A stretch of 20,365 nt of DNA, taken from NCBI GenBank assembly GCA_022615595.1, contig JAKEGI010000022.1, positions 1-20,365 of the forward strand. Direction: 5' to 3'. This document shows positions 1 through 7,198 of the stretch, piece after piece. The DNA is from Bacteroidales bacterium (GTDB lineage: Bacteria; Bacteroidota; Bacteroidia; Bacteroidales; VadinHA17). Each line of letters opens with the position of its first letter. Within the stretch, counting starts at the first letter, position 1. The notes beneath the pieces are model-generated. The model had not been told where the DNA came from and did no database searches. It saw only the letters and a program-made list of their open reading frames with translations. The position numbers and the translations under genes were made by a program.

Positions 1-653
1 AGCATCCGGAAACTTGTTATGTCCGTGCCGGAGACCTCCGAGAGTGTGTTTATGTAATTCTTATATTTTGCAGGATCTTCAATGGCCATGGCTCTGTCAG
101 GGCGCCATGTGGGAAGTACTTTAATTTCAAAACCCTCTTTTTTCAGTGCCAGGTGATGTTCAAGGCTGTCGACCGGGTCATCGGTTGTGCAAACGACCTC
201 TACTTTGAATTTTTTCATCAGGCCCCTTGCGGAATAGCCGGGCTGCTGAAGCAGGGCTGTACACTGCTCATATATCTCGTCAGCAGTGGAGGGATTAAGT
301 ATCTTACTTATTCCGAATACTCTTTTGAGTTCAAGATGGGTCCAGGCATAAAGAGGGTTTCGCATTGTAAATGGCACCGTCTCTGCCCACATATTAAACT
401 TTTGGCGGAATGTCGTCTCCCTGCCGGTAATGTACTTTTCGTTTATGCCGTTGGCTCTCATTGCCCTCCACTTGTAGTGATCACCCTCAAGCCACAGCTG
501 TCCCAGGTCCTCGAACCGCCTGTCGGCAGCTATATTTTCAGGGCTGAGATGGCAGTGGTAGTCAATGATGGGAAGGCTTACAGAGTGCTCGTGATACAAC
601 GTCCGGGCTGTTTCACCCTGCAGCATAAAATCATCGTTTATGAACTCTTTCAT
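1..653 (-). CDS. uxaC: Uronate (glucuronate) isomerase, 3' end beyond left edge
   Basis: Uronate isomerase converts D-glucuronate to D-fructuronate (and D-galacturonate to D-tagaturonate) in the cytoplasm, the first step of saturated hexuronate catabolism. About 217 residues are visible; the protein normally has about 470, so the C-terminal half is outside the window. The start is the ATG at 651-653; the frame is closed by a stop at 705-707, so only a few more residues could precede it. The N-terminus MKEFINDDFMLQ and the metal-binding motif IIDYHCHL (His33 and His35) are characteristic of the family, as are WLEGDHYKWRAMRANG, RNPLYAWTHLEL and the later VVCTTDDP strand. No signal peptide is present. 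The gene follows GH88 with a 91-bp gap and the same orientation, so it probably belongs to the same transcript, though that gap could hold its own promoter. Its place here suggests that the glycan also yields saturated glucuronate. Confidence 0.93.
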   Translation of the reverse strand, partial: MKEFINDDFMLQGETARTLYHEHSVSLPIIDYHCHLSPENIAADRRFEDLGQLWLEGDHYKWRAMRANGINEKYITGRETTFRQKFNMWAETVPFTMRNPLYAWTHLELKRVFGISKILNPSTADEIYEQCTALLQQPGYSARGLMKKFKVEVVCTTDDPVDSLEHHLALKKEGFEIKVLPTWRPDRAMAIEDPAKYKNYINTLSEVSGTDITSFRM

Positions 654-744
654 ATCGGAACTGTTCAGCGAGGTGAAAATACCAAAATAATCAGGTACGG
701 GTGTTTAATATTTGATTTTAAAGATATGCCAGATTGATCATTCA

Positions 745-1986
745 TCAATTGTTTTTTTTCGCTAACCCTTTATGGTTTTTAAGGCTTCTCTGTCTTTTAT
801 TAGCCTCAAGGAAGTAGTAATCAGCATAAATAAGCGGAACGTCAATTTCGGTTCCTCCCCGTTTGCTCCCTGTGCTGTGATCAAGGATAAATCCTCTGTT
901 TGCTCCGGGGGCTGACCTGTAATTCTTTGCCAGGCTATTTATCATTTTTTCTGCCATCCTGTGGTAATATATGCCGTATTCGCTCAATGTGCAGAGTTCA
1001 AAGAGAGCTGATGCTGTAATTGCAGCGGCGGAGGCATCCCTGGGCTCGCCCTCAGTGTTTTCAAGGCTGAAGTCCCAGTAGGGAATAAGATCATCAGGCA
1101 GGTTAGGGTGATTAAGAATATATGCGGCGATCTTTTCCGCGTGTTTCAGATAAAGACTGTCTCCTGTCTCTCGGAAGCACATAGTGTACCCGTAAAGCCC
1201 CCATGCCTGTCCCCTTGACCACGATGAATCATCACTCAGTCCCTGATGAGTGTTTTTCTGAATGACGCTGCCAGTGGCAGGGTCATAATCAACCACATGA
1301 AAGGAGCTATTGTCAGGGCGATAGTGATTTCTCAAGGTTGTGTTTGCGTGTGAGACCGCAATTCTGAAGAATGAAGAGTCGCCTGTAAAACGGGTAGCTG
1401 CAAACAGCAGTTCAAGGTTCATCAGGTTATCCACTATTACCGGGAACTTCCATTTGTCTGCATTATGATCCCATGACCTGATACAACCGACCAGGGGATT
1501 AAACCGGGTAGAGAGTGTTCTGGCCGACTCAATAATTATTTCTCTGTATACTGGGTCACTCTTCAGTCGGAATCCGTTTCCAAAACTGCACCATATCTTG
1601 AAGCCCATATCATGAGTTTTGGCATTCAGTTTTTCCTTTTCCATTTCAGTGGTAAACAGACGGGCCCTGTCTGCCCATAATTCATTGCCTGTTAGCTCAT
1701 ACAAGAGCCACAGGTTACCCGGGAAAAAGCCGCTGGTCCAGTCAGACGACGAGACAAGGGTAAGATTCCCCCCGGTGCTAAGTGACCTTGGTGAGAAAGC
1801 AGGATTTTTACCGTCACCGCGGGATACCGCAGAGGACTTTGCTTTTTCTATTTCGGAGAGCATCAGCCATGTCTGCTTTTCGGCATCGGCAATGATCTTT
1901 CTGATTGACTGCCCATTGGCCTGTAAGTTTATTGACAATATGCCAATGTATATGATTGAAAATAGTATACAGGTCCGCCTCCTCAT
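745..1986 (-). CDS. GH88 unsaturated glucuronyl hydrolase
   Basis: GH88 enzymes hydrate the double bond of the 4,5-unsaturated uronic acid that lyases leave at the non-reducing end of oligosaccharides, which releases it from the next sugar. The 413-residue protein starts with a signal peptide (MRRRTCILFSIIYIGILS) that probably ends near residue 26, so it acts in the periplasm. The two catalytic aspartates of the family (Asp88 and Asp149 in the Bacillus GL1 enzyme) match Asp126 in THDMGF and Asp186 in VIVDNLMNLELL. The WSRGQAWGLYG motif (256-266) and the (alpha/alpha)6-barrel length also fit. It lies 18 bp downstream of GH2 and is probably co-transcribed. It would act on products of the PL38 lyases encoded upstream. 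The sugar that follows the unsaturated uronate cannot be read from the sequence. Confidence 0.93.
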   Translation of the reverse strand: MRRRTCILFSIIYIGILSINLQANGQSIRKIIADAEKQTWLMLSEIEKAKSSAVSRGDGKNPAFSPRSLSTGGNLTLVSSSDWTSGFFPGNLWLLYELTGNELWADRARLFTTEMEKEKLNAKTHDMGFKIWCSFGNGFRLKSDPVYREIIIESARTLSTRFNPLVGCIRSWDHNADKWKFPVIVDNLMNLELLFAATRFTGDSSFFRIAVSHANTTLRNHYRPDNSSFHVVDYDPATGSVIQKNTHQGLSDDSSWSRGQAWGLYGYTMCFRETGDSLYLKHAEKIAAYILNHPNLPDDLIPYWDFSLENTEGEPRDASAAAITASALFELCTLSEYGIYYHRMAEKMINSLAKNYRSAPGANRGFILDHSTGSKRGGTEIDVPLIYADYYFLEANKRQRSLKNHKGLAKKNN

Positions 1987-2004
1987 AATTATTTGTTTTT
2001 TACG

Positions 2005-4518
2005 CTACTGCTCCAATTTGATGTAAGCTGTCGGTATTCCCTCTGTTTGCACGGTAACAAAACTTACCTGTCCTGACAGCCTTACCCTTATTACCGCCCT
2101 GCCGTTGTAGAGCTCAAGCTTCCTTGATCCTGATGATGTGCCCTGATTGTCGATCAATGATCCGTCGCCAGCGATACCAAAAGTAATAACATTCCTTGCA
2201 TCGAGGCATAAGACATCATTCCCGTCAGTCAGTTTTGCCTCGATAGTGGTTACTCCATTTTCTTCTTTGATCCTGGTCAGGGTCAGTCTTTCCGGAGCGT
2301 CCCATTTTGCAGATTGGTATGACTGTTTTATCTCATCAGTTACCACAATGTCTCCCTTACGGGCAATGACTTTCAGTTCATTTTCGCCCTCGAGGTACAC
2401 AACTGTCCATCTTAATCCGGCTGCCGGAAAATCCTGACCGTTACGTTTCTTTACGCCACAGCTGAGGCCGTTCAGGAACAGCTCTGCCTCATCGCAGTTT
2501 GAATAAACCTTCACCATTTTCTCTTCTCCGGCATCTCCCCATCTTACAGGCCATGTATGTCCGTATATATGAGCCATCGGTTTATCAGTCCACCATGACT
2601 GGAAAACATAATATGATTCCTTTGGAGTAAAATCCCTTTCAACAACACCCTTTTGATTCATATAGGGTACCGGATTATCAGGTCTGATAGGTGTTGAGAA
2701 GTCCTTGAAGGGCCAGTATGCTGACCCTGTCAGTAAGGGCATGTTCTCCTGTTCCTTAAGGTGCCAGTCAATAAGATTACATATGTATGACTCACTCCAG
2801 TCACCGTCTTTCGAGACCCGTGCTGCCCCGCCGAAGAGTGAAGCATCTCCCAATCTTTCATCAGCTCCATCATCTGACTTGATCTGCTGTATCACCTTGT
2901 CCGGGGCTTCTGAGTGCCTTCCGGCATGGCTGTCTCCTCCCCATTCAGCGTGAAGGAAATGCATGACGTCAGCTATTCCGGCCTCTGTCCATTTGCGGTA
3001 CTCAGTATATATTCCGCGGTACCATCCTGCCCATATCGAAGGAGAGTAGACATCAACGATGTCCTTGCAGAAGTCACATCTGCGGATCGCAGTCCTGCGT
3101 GAATGATCAAGTGAGTGTGCCAGATCGTTTAGCTCCTTCATGAATGCCCGTATTTCATCCTGATCAAAGAGGGGGAAGTCACCCGGCCAGTCATTTTCGT
3201 TGCCGAGGCCCCAGATAATGACTGAAGGATGATTGCGGTGCTGATCAATCATGTCAGAGAGCATATCACGGGCCTGCTGCCTGTAAGCTTCTCCTCCGAG
3301 GCCGCCACGGCACCAGGGGATCTCCTCCCAGACGAGAATGCCAAGGCTGTCACAGAGATCAAGGACAATTCCGGATTGCTGATAGTGGCCGAGCCGAATG
3401 AAGTTCACCCCCATCTCCTTCATCATGATCATTTCTGTTCTGATCATCTCTTCGGTCATGGCTGCCGCAACACCTGCATGATCCTCATGCCTGTGCGTAC
3501 CTCTCAGCAGGAGCCTCTCACCATTAAGGATGAAGGGGCCTTTCTCCACAAACTCAAAATTGCGGAATCCGAATTTTTCCGTGACGATCTGTTCTCCAGC
3601 ATCAGATTTTATCTTAAGTGTTATGCTATATAAGTAAGGAGTGTCGGGTGACCAGAGCACCGGATTCCGGAACGTATCTGCAATAATCTCCTTCTCGTCA
3701 GTGAACATATCAGTCACCTTCTGGTAAGTTTCTACCACTCTTCCGGAAGGGTCAGCAATCACAATATCAAATTGTACTTTTTCAGCAGAGGAGAAGTTCA
3801 TCAGCCTTACCGAGAGGCTTAGCCGGCCCTCTTTTCCTCCCGGATCAACACTCGCATTCAAATGGAGTGTCTCGGCATAAGCTGCCGGTACGTATATCAG
3901 GTTGAGGTACCGGTAAATTCCTCCGTAGAGGTTAAAGTCAGAAAGATCTGAAGGTATCATCTCAAGCTCTCTTGAGTTGTCACACCTGATTGCGACCGGT
4001 ATCTTGCCATTGGTTGAAGCTGCAAGAGAGTCATTTTTCAGGTAGGCAGCGACAGCATTGGTAATGTCAACGGTCCATTCGTTATAACCCCCGGTATGCG
4101 ATGCTATTTTTGTAGTATATATCCAGAGATCAGTCTTCTGTCCCGACCCCTCAAAATGAAGCAGGGTTCTTCCGCCGTTGAAGGGATTTGATATATCAAT
4201 ATAGTTTACATACCATCCTGGTCCCTGATAATAGTTCATGTCAGGGTCAACCGCATCCTCGTGATTGAAGCAGTGAGGGAGAGTGACCTCCTCCCAGAAC
4301 GGAACGCTTTCCGGGCTCCCCGGTTTCACCGGCCTGAACGCCTCCCAGATACCTCCGAGGTCTCCTCTGAGAAACTTCCACTCATCATTCAGCCTGATTT
4401 TTGATTGTTGTTGTCCGTAGGCAATCCCGGCATTTACATATCCAAGCAATATGACCATGATGAGAATCCCGGCTTTTATTTGTTTCCTCATCAGTTTATC
4501 ATCAGATTTTGCGTTCAT
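2005..4518 (-). CDS. GH2 beta-glycosidase (beta-galactosidase or beta-glucuronidase)
   Basis: Exo-acting glycoside hydrolase family 2 enzyme of up to 837 residues. It has an N-terminal sugar-binding jelly roll (about 40-210), an immunoglobulin-like domain (about 215-320) and a TIM barrel (about 325-620). C-terminal beta domains follow, including a segment like DUF4982 (about 665-730). The acid/base is Glu441 in WGLGNEND and the nucleophile is probably Glu525 in HAEWGG. The segment NQKGVVERD has an Asn-x-Lys triplet (Asn621, Lys623), which in beta-glucuronidases contacts the substrate carboxylate. Similar NxKG segments occur in some galactosidases, so specificity stays open. The ATG at 4518 overlaps the upstream lyase by 17 bp. 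The ATG at 4491 (Met10) leaves a 10-bp gap and gives a cleaner signal peptide (MRKQIKAGILIMVILLGY), so it may be the true start. The enzyme is probably periplasmic. Confidence 0.9.
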   Translation of the reverse strand: MNAKSDDKLMRKQIKAGILIMVILLGYVNAGIAYGQQQSKIRLNDEWKFLRGDLGGIWEAFRPVKPGSPESVPFWEEVTLPHCFNHEDAVDPDMNYYQGPGWYVNYIDISNPFNGGRTLLHFEGSGQKTDLWIYTTKIASHTGGYNEWTVDITNAVAAYLKNDSLAASTNGKIPVAIRCDNSRELEMIPSDLSDFNLYGGIYRYLNLIYVPAAYAETLHLNASVDPGGKEGRLSLSVRLMNFSSAEKVQFDIVIADPSGRVVETYQKVTDMFTDEKEIIADTFRNPVLWSPDTPYLYSITLKIKSDAGEQIVTEKFGFRNFEFVEKGPFILNGERLLLRGTHRHEDHAGVAAAMTEEMIRTEMIMMKEMGVNFIRLGHYQQSGIVLDLCDSLGILVWEEIPWCRGGLGGEAYRQQARDMLSDMIDQHRNHPSVIIWGLGNENDWPGDFPLFDQDEIRAFMKELNDLAHSLDHSRRTAIRRCDFCKDIVDVYSPSIWAGWYRGIYTEYRKWTEAGIADVMHFLHAEWGGDSHAGRHSEAPDKVIQQIKSDDGADERLGDASLFGGAARVSKDGDWSESYICNLIDWHLKEQENMPLLTGSAYWPFKDFSTPIRPDNPVPYMNQKGVVERDFTPKESYYVFQSWWTDKPMAHIYGHTWPVRWGDAGEEKMVKVYSNCDEAELFLNGLSCGVKKRNGQDFPAAGLRWTVVYLEGENELKVIARKGDIVVTDEIKQSYQSAKWDAPERLTLTRIKEENGVTTIEAKLTDGNDVLCLDARNVITFGIAGDGSLIDNQGTSSGSRKLELYNGRAVIRVRLSGQVSFVTVQTEGIPTAYIKLEQ

Positions 4519-5722
4519 GTTGCTTCTCCCAAGGAGTGCTGAGCATCCATATTACAGGGTGCCTTACCGGAAGGTTGCGTATTACTTCAGGATGGGTGGG
4601 ATTCCCGGGCAAGCTCAGGTATGCTGAAATATAATTGTCATTTTTGTATGCCAGTCCGGCAAAGAGAAGAGAAGACTGCCTGACAGGCCACTCTTCCCAG
4701 ATATATATGTCCTTGGCAAAAGGCCAGGCTGATTTATCCACAATAAAGGGGTAAATAAACTCCATGCCTATCTTCAGTGATTTGCCATCATCGGAAGAAT
4801 ACTCCCATATATTATTTTCAGCGGAAGACAGGATCTGAGCTGCATTGCACATTGCGTCAATATTGAAAAGAGAGTAACCGTATGGTTTGGTTCTCCTCAG
4901 TTCAAGAGGGAAACTACCGTCTTCAGCCATCTGAGATGGCAGCAACACAGTCCTGAATCTTTCTCTGCACATATTGATCAGAGTGTCATTTGCGACCAGT
5001 GTTGCCATTGCAGCAGCAGTAGCCACCCAGCAAGTGCCGTGGTTGTTTTTTGCATTCATTTCATCGATGCCATACTGATGGGTGGTCATCCATTCAAGAA
5101 ATCTTTCAAACCATCCTGTTATTTTATTGGCTTGTTCGAATGGAATTATATTATTGTTAATCAATATCCTGGTTGACTGCGCTACCTCTACCAGGTGATA
5201 GGCATCTATCAATCCCACACCGCGGCCGGTGAACCTTCCCCATATTGCCTGTGCATAAAGCATATCCGGATTCATCATTGTTGCCGTATCGGCGAACCAT
5301 GCCACAAGGTGCTTTATTGCCTGACGGGCATATTCTTCCCTTCCTGTGAGGAGCCATGCTGAGGTCAGCGTTGAAGTAATCTCACTTAACCGAACCATTG
5401 CATGGCGGTGATCAGAGAAGATATCAGGGTTGCTCTGGCCATCCTTCTGAATATAAGGACCTCCTGGGTTGGCGGGATCAGGCCACCAGTAATCGCCTTC
5501 TGAATAGTAGTCATGTCTTCCGCCAGCACTGCGGCTGCAAAATGAGGCGGTAACAGTAACCGGTACCTCATCCAGAAATCTGTCTGCCATGACCAAGGTT
5601 TCTTCTCTTACGTTTGCAAGCACCTTTTGTGCGTCAAGCTGGTTTGTGGCACATAAACTGATTATAATGATCAATATGGCAACAGCGTTCTTCATATAAG
5701 ACTGAATTCTGTTTTGTTTCAT
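4502..5722 (-). CDS. PL38-type uronan lyase, copy 1 (alginate_lyase superfamily)
   Basis: Polysaccharide lyase of the alginate_lyase (PF05426) fold, most like PL38, a family with characterised glucuronan and alginate lyases. It would cut 1,4-linked uronan by beta-elimination and leave 4,5-unsaturated ends. The 406-residue protein has an N-terminal hydrophobic export signal (about 11-25). The start at 5722 overlaps the preceding stop as ATGA; an ATG at 5695 (Met10) is an alternative with a more compact signal peptide. Family landmarks are YSEGDYWWPDP (73-83), NNHG (Asn226, Asn227, His228) and RRTKPYGYSLFN (Arg276/277, Tyr281, Tyr283). These are the equivalents of the Asn-His and Arg-Tyr catalytic groups of PL5-like lyases. 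It is a tandem paralogue of the upstream lyase at 5948-7195 and shares long matching stretches with it. Substrate (glucuronan, mannuronan or a decorated form) is not determined. Confidence 0.85.
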   Translation of the reverse strand: MKQNRIQSYMKNAVAILIIIISLCATNQLDAQKVLANVREETLVMADRFLDEVPVTVTASFCSRSAGGRHDYYSEGDYWWPDPANPGGPYIQKDGQSNPDIFSDHRHAMVRLSEITSTLTSAWLLTGREEYARQAIKHLVAWFADTATMMNPDMLYAQAIWGRFTGRGVGLIDAYHLVEVAQSTRILINNNIIPFEQANKITGWFERFLEWMTTHQYGIDEMNAKNNHGTCWVATAAAMATLVANDTLINMCRERFRTVLLPSQMAEDGSFPLELRRTKPYGYSLFNIDAMCNAAQILSSAENNIWEYSSDDGKSLKIGMEFIYPFIVDKSAWPFAKDIYIWEEWPVRQSSLLFAGLAYKNDNYISAYLSLPGNPTHPEVIRNLPVRHPVIWMLSTPWEKQHERKI

Positions 5723-5967
5723 TGTATAATATTAAACAGGGCAGTTTCTGAACTTTTTCGGGATATGAGCTTCATAACATAAAGCCCTTGGCTCATTGAA
5801 GAGAGATTTTGTTCCCTGGAATATGATCCGGCAGAATGATATTCATTGTTTATTATAGTCATCACATGAGCGCCTGTAATGTTAAAAACAATGAGCTGTG
5901 TATAGGCGTTTTCAGTCAAAGTATCATGGGTTTCTCCCATACTCTGTTTATTTATCTTCAAACTCAT
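5719..5967 (-). CDS. Orphan T9SS type A sorting-domain fragment
   Basis: An 82-codon frame that resembles the C-terminal sorting tail (Por_Secre_tail/TIGR04183) of type IX secretion substrates. The cue is LIVFNITGAHVMTIINNEY, then AGSYSREQNLSSMSQGLYVMKL and a final short strand. This is the usual order of a 'vyNitGqkV' strand, an 'aGsy' turn, a 'LssGiYf.kl' strand and a last strand. The N-terminal YPNP half of the domain and any cargo or signal peptide are absent, so it cannot be exported as it stands. It overlaps the end of the upstream lyase by 20 bp in the +1 frame and its stop overlaps the next lyase's start by 4 bp (ATGA). It is most likely the remnant of a larger secreted enzyme or a tail detached from the upstream lyase by a frameshift. 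It may now serve only to couple translation. Production of a stable peptide is uncertain. Confidence 0.6.
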   Translation of the reverse strand: MSLKINKQSMGETHDTLTENAYTQLIVFNITGAHVMTIINNEYHSAGSYSREQNLSSMSQGLYVMKLISRKSSETALFNIIQ

Positions 5968-7195
5968 AGAGAAATGCTCCCGGATCCTTAATCCCTAACC
6001 AGAGAATGGGTGTTCTGAATGATCCTGCCGCGGTGTCAACAGATATGTCTATTTTTGCAGTGAGCTCCTTCCAGACCTCGAACAGTTCTTCGTTCTGTTG
6101 TGCAATTGAGGCTAACAGAATGAATGTTCTGCGTTCTGGCTGGCTTTCCCATCCTGTAATATCCCTCTGATATGGCCAGTCAGATTTGTCCTTTACATAT
6201 GGCATAATAAACCCTATGCCCCTGGTAATACCTCTTCCGTCAGGCAGGGTTTTTGACCAGACGTCATATGCCTCATCAGAGAGTATCCAGGCAAGCACAG
6301 CAAGTGCGTCCATATTGAAGAGGCTGTATCCGTAGGGCCTGGTCCGTGCAAGTTCTTCCGGGAAACTGCCATCTTCAGCCATCTGGTTGGGAATAATGAT
6401 CTCAAATAGACGGTTATGACACATCTGAAGTACCTCACTGTTGCCTGTCAGCTTCGCATAGGCGGCTGCCTGGGCATGCCACCAGCTGCCATGATTGTTT
6501 CTTGCATTCATCTCGTCGATCCCGTATTGGTGTGTCGTAAGCCACCGCAGGAAAGAGGCAAACCACTCCTTTATCTGGCTGATATCGCGGTCTGAAGCAA
6601 ATGGTGAGTTCCCAAGATATTGTACAGCCTGAGCCACCTCGATCAGAGGGACAGCGTCTATAATGCCAATTCCCCTTCCCGTACAGATCCCTTTAATTGC
6701 CTGTGAAAAGGTCATGCTGGGGTTCATCATTGTGGCAGGGTCAATGAACCATGCCTTGAGGTGATCTACTGCTGCCTCTGCATATTTTCCTTCGCCGGTA
6801 AGAATGTATGCAGAGGTTAGTATAGAGACTATCCATGAGAATTCACTGAGCGCATTGTCGTGTTCTTTGAACATATCCGGGTAACGCAATCCGTCTTTCC
6901 TGATGAACGGCCCGTCCGGATTTTCAGGATCAGGCCACCAGTAGGGACCCTCGGAATAGAAGTCATTAGTGCCTCCGGCACTGCGCACGGCCGGGAAGGA
7001 AGTAATTGTCACAGGTTTCTCTTTGATCATTCTGTCTGCCCAGGTGATAACCCTTTCTCGCTCAAGTCTGACGACCTCATTTATGATCGAATCACGATGC
7101 ACTGCCGGTTCCTTAATGCCCATTGCATCAGTTCCTGCCAGAATAATTTGAGCAGAAATCAGGATAAGGACCGGCTTCAGAAAGGATGATTTCAT
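5948..7195 (-). CDS. PL38-type uronan lyase, copy 2 (alginate_lyase superfamily)
   Basis: Second PL38-like lyase of 415 residues, encoded upstream of copy 1. A signal peptide (MKSSFLKPVLILISAQIILAG) directs it to the periplasm. It carries YSEGPYWWPDP (80-90), the NNHG motif (Asn233, Asn234, His235) and ARTRPYGYSLFN (Arg284, Arg286, Tyr288, Tyr290). These supply the Asn/His neutraliser and Tyr/Arg catalytic groups expected for the fold. Shared blocks with copy 1 include THQYGIDEMNA and QMAEDGSFP, which argues for tandem duplication followed by divergence; the regions before and after the core differ. It starts 3 bp after the sulfatase stop, so co-translation is likely. The C-terminus ends naturally near residue 415, as in copy 1 (compare RTPILWLG with RHPVIWML), and the frame after it encodes an orphan sorting tail. 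Whether the two copies differ in substrate or in endo/exo mode is unknown. Confidence 0.86.
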   Translation of the reverse strand: MKSSFLKPVLILISAQIILAGTDAMGIKEPAVHRDSIINEVVRLERERVITWADRMIKEKPVTITSFPAVRSAGGTNDFYSEGPYWWPDPENPDGPFIRKDGLRYPDMFKEHDNALSEFSWIVSILTSAYILTGEGKYAEAAVDHLKAWFIDPATMMNPSMTFSQAIKGICTGRGIGIIDAVPLIEVAQAVQYLGNSPFASDRDISQIKEWFASFLRWLTTHQYGIDEMNARNNHGSWWHAQAAAYAKLTGNSEVLQMCHNRLFEIIIPNQMAEDGSFPEELARTRPYGYSLFNMDALAVLAWILSDEAYDVWSKTLPDGRGITRGIGFIMPYVKDKSDWPYQRDITGWESQPERRTFILLASIAQQNEELFEVWKELTAKIDISVDTAAGSFRTPILWLGIKDPGAFLYEFEDK

Positions 7196-7198
7196 ACT

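Noticed and set aside
153..737. Long plus-strand open frame of 194 codons at the left edge
   Set aside because: It is antisense to uxaC, whose minus-strand translation from 653 to 1 has clear family motifs. The plus-strand product shows no recognisable pattern.
654..744. Possible separate promoter before uxaC (TATTTTG on the minus strand)
   Set aside because: The element is one base short of the TAnnTTTG consensus and no -33 partner is evident in this AT-rich spacer.
733..749. Short inverted repeat ATTGAT-CATTC-ATCAAT at the GH88 stop codon
   Set aside because: Only a 6-bp AT-rich stem without a following T-run, so it is not a credible terminator before uxaC.
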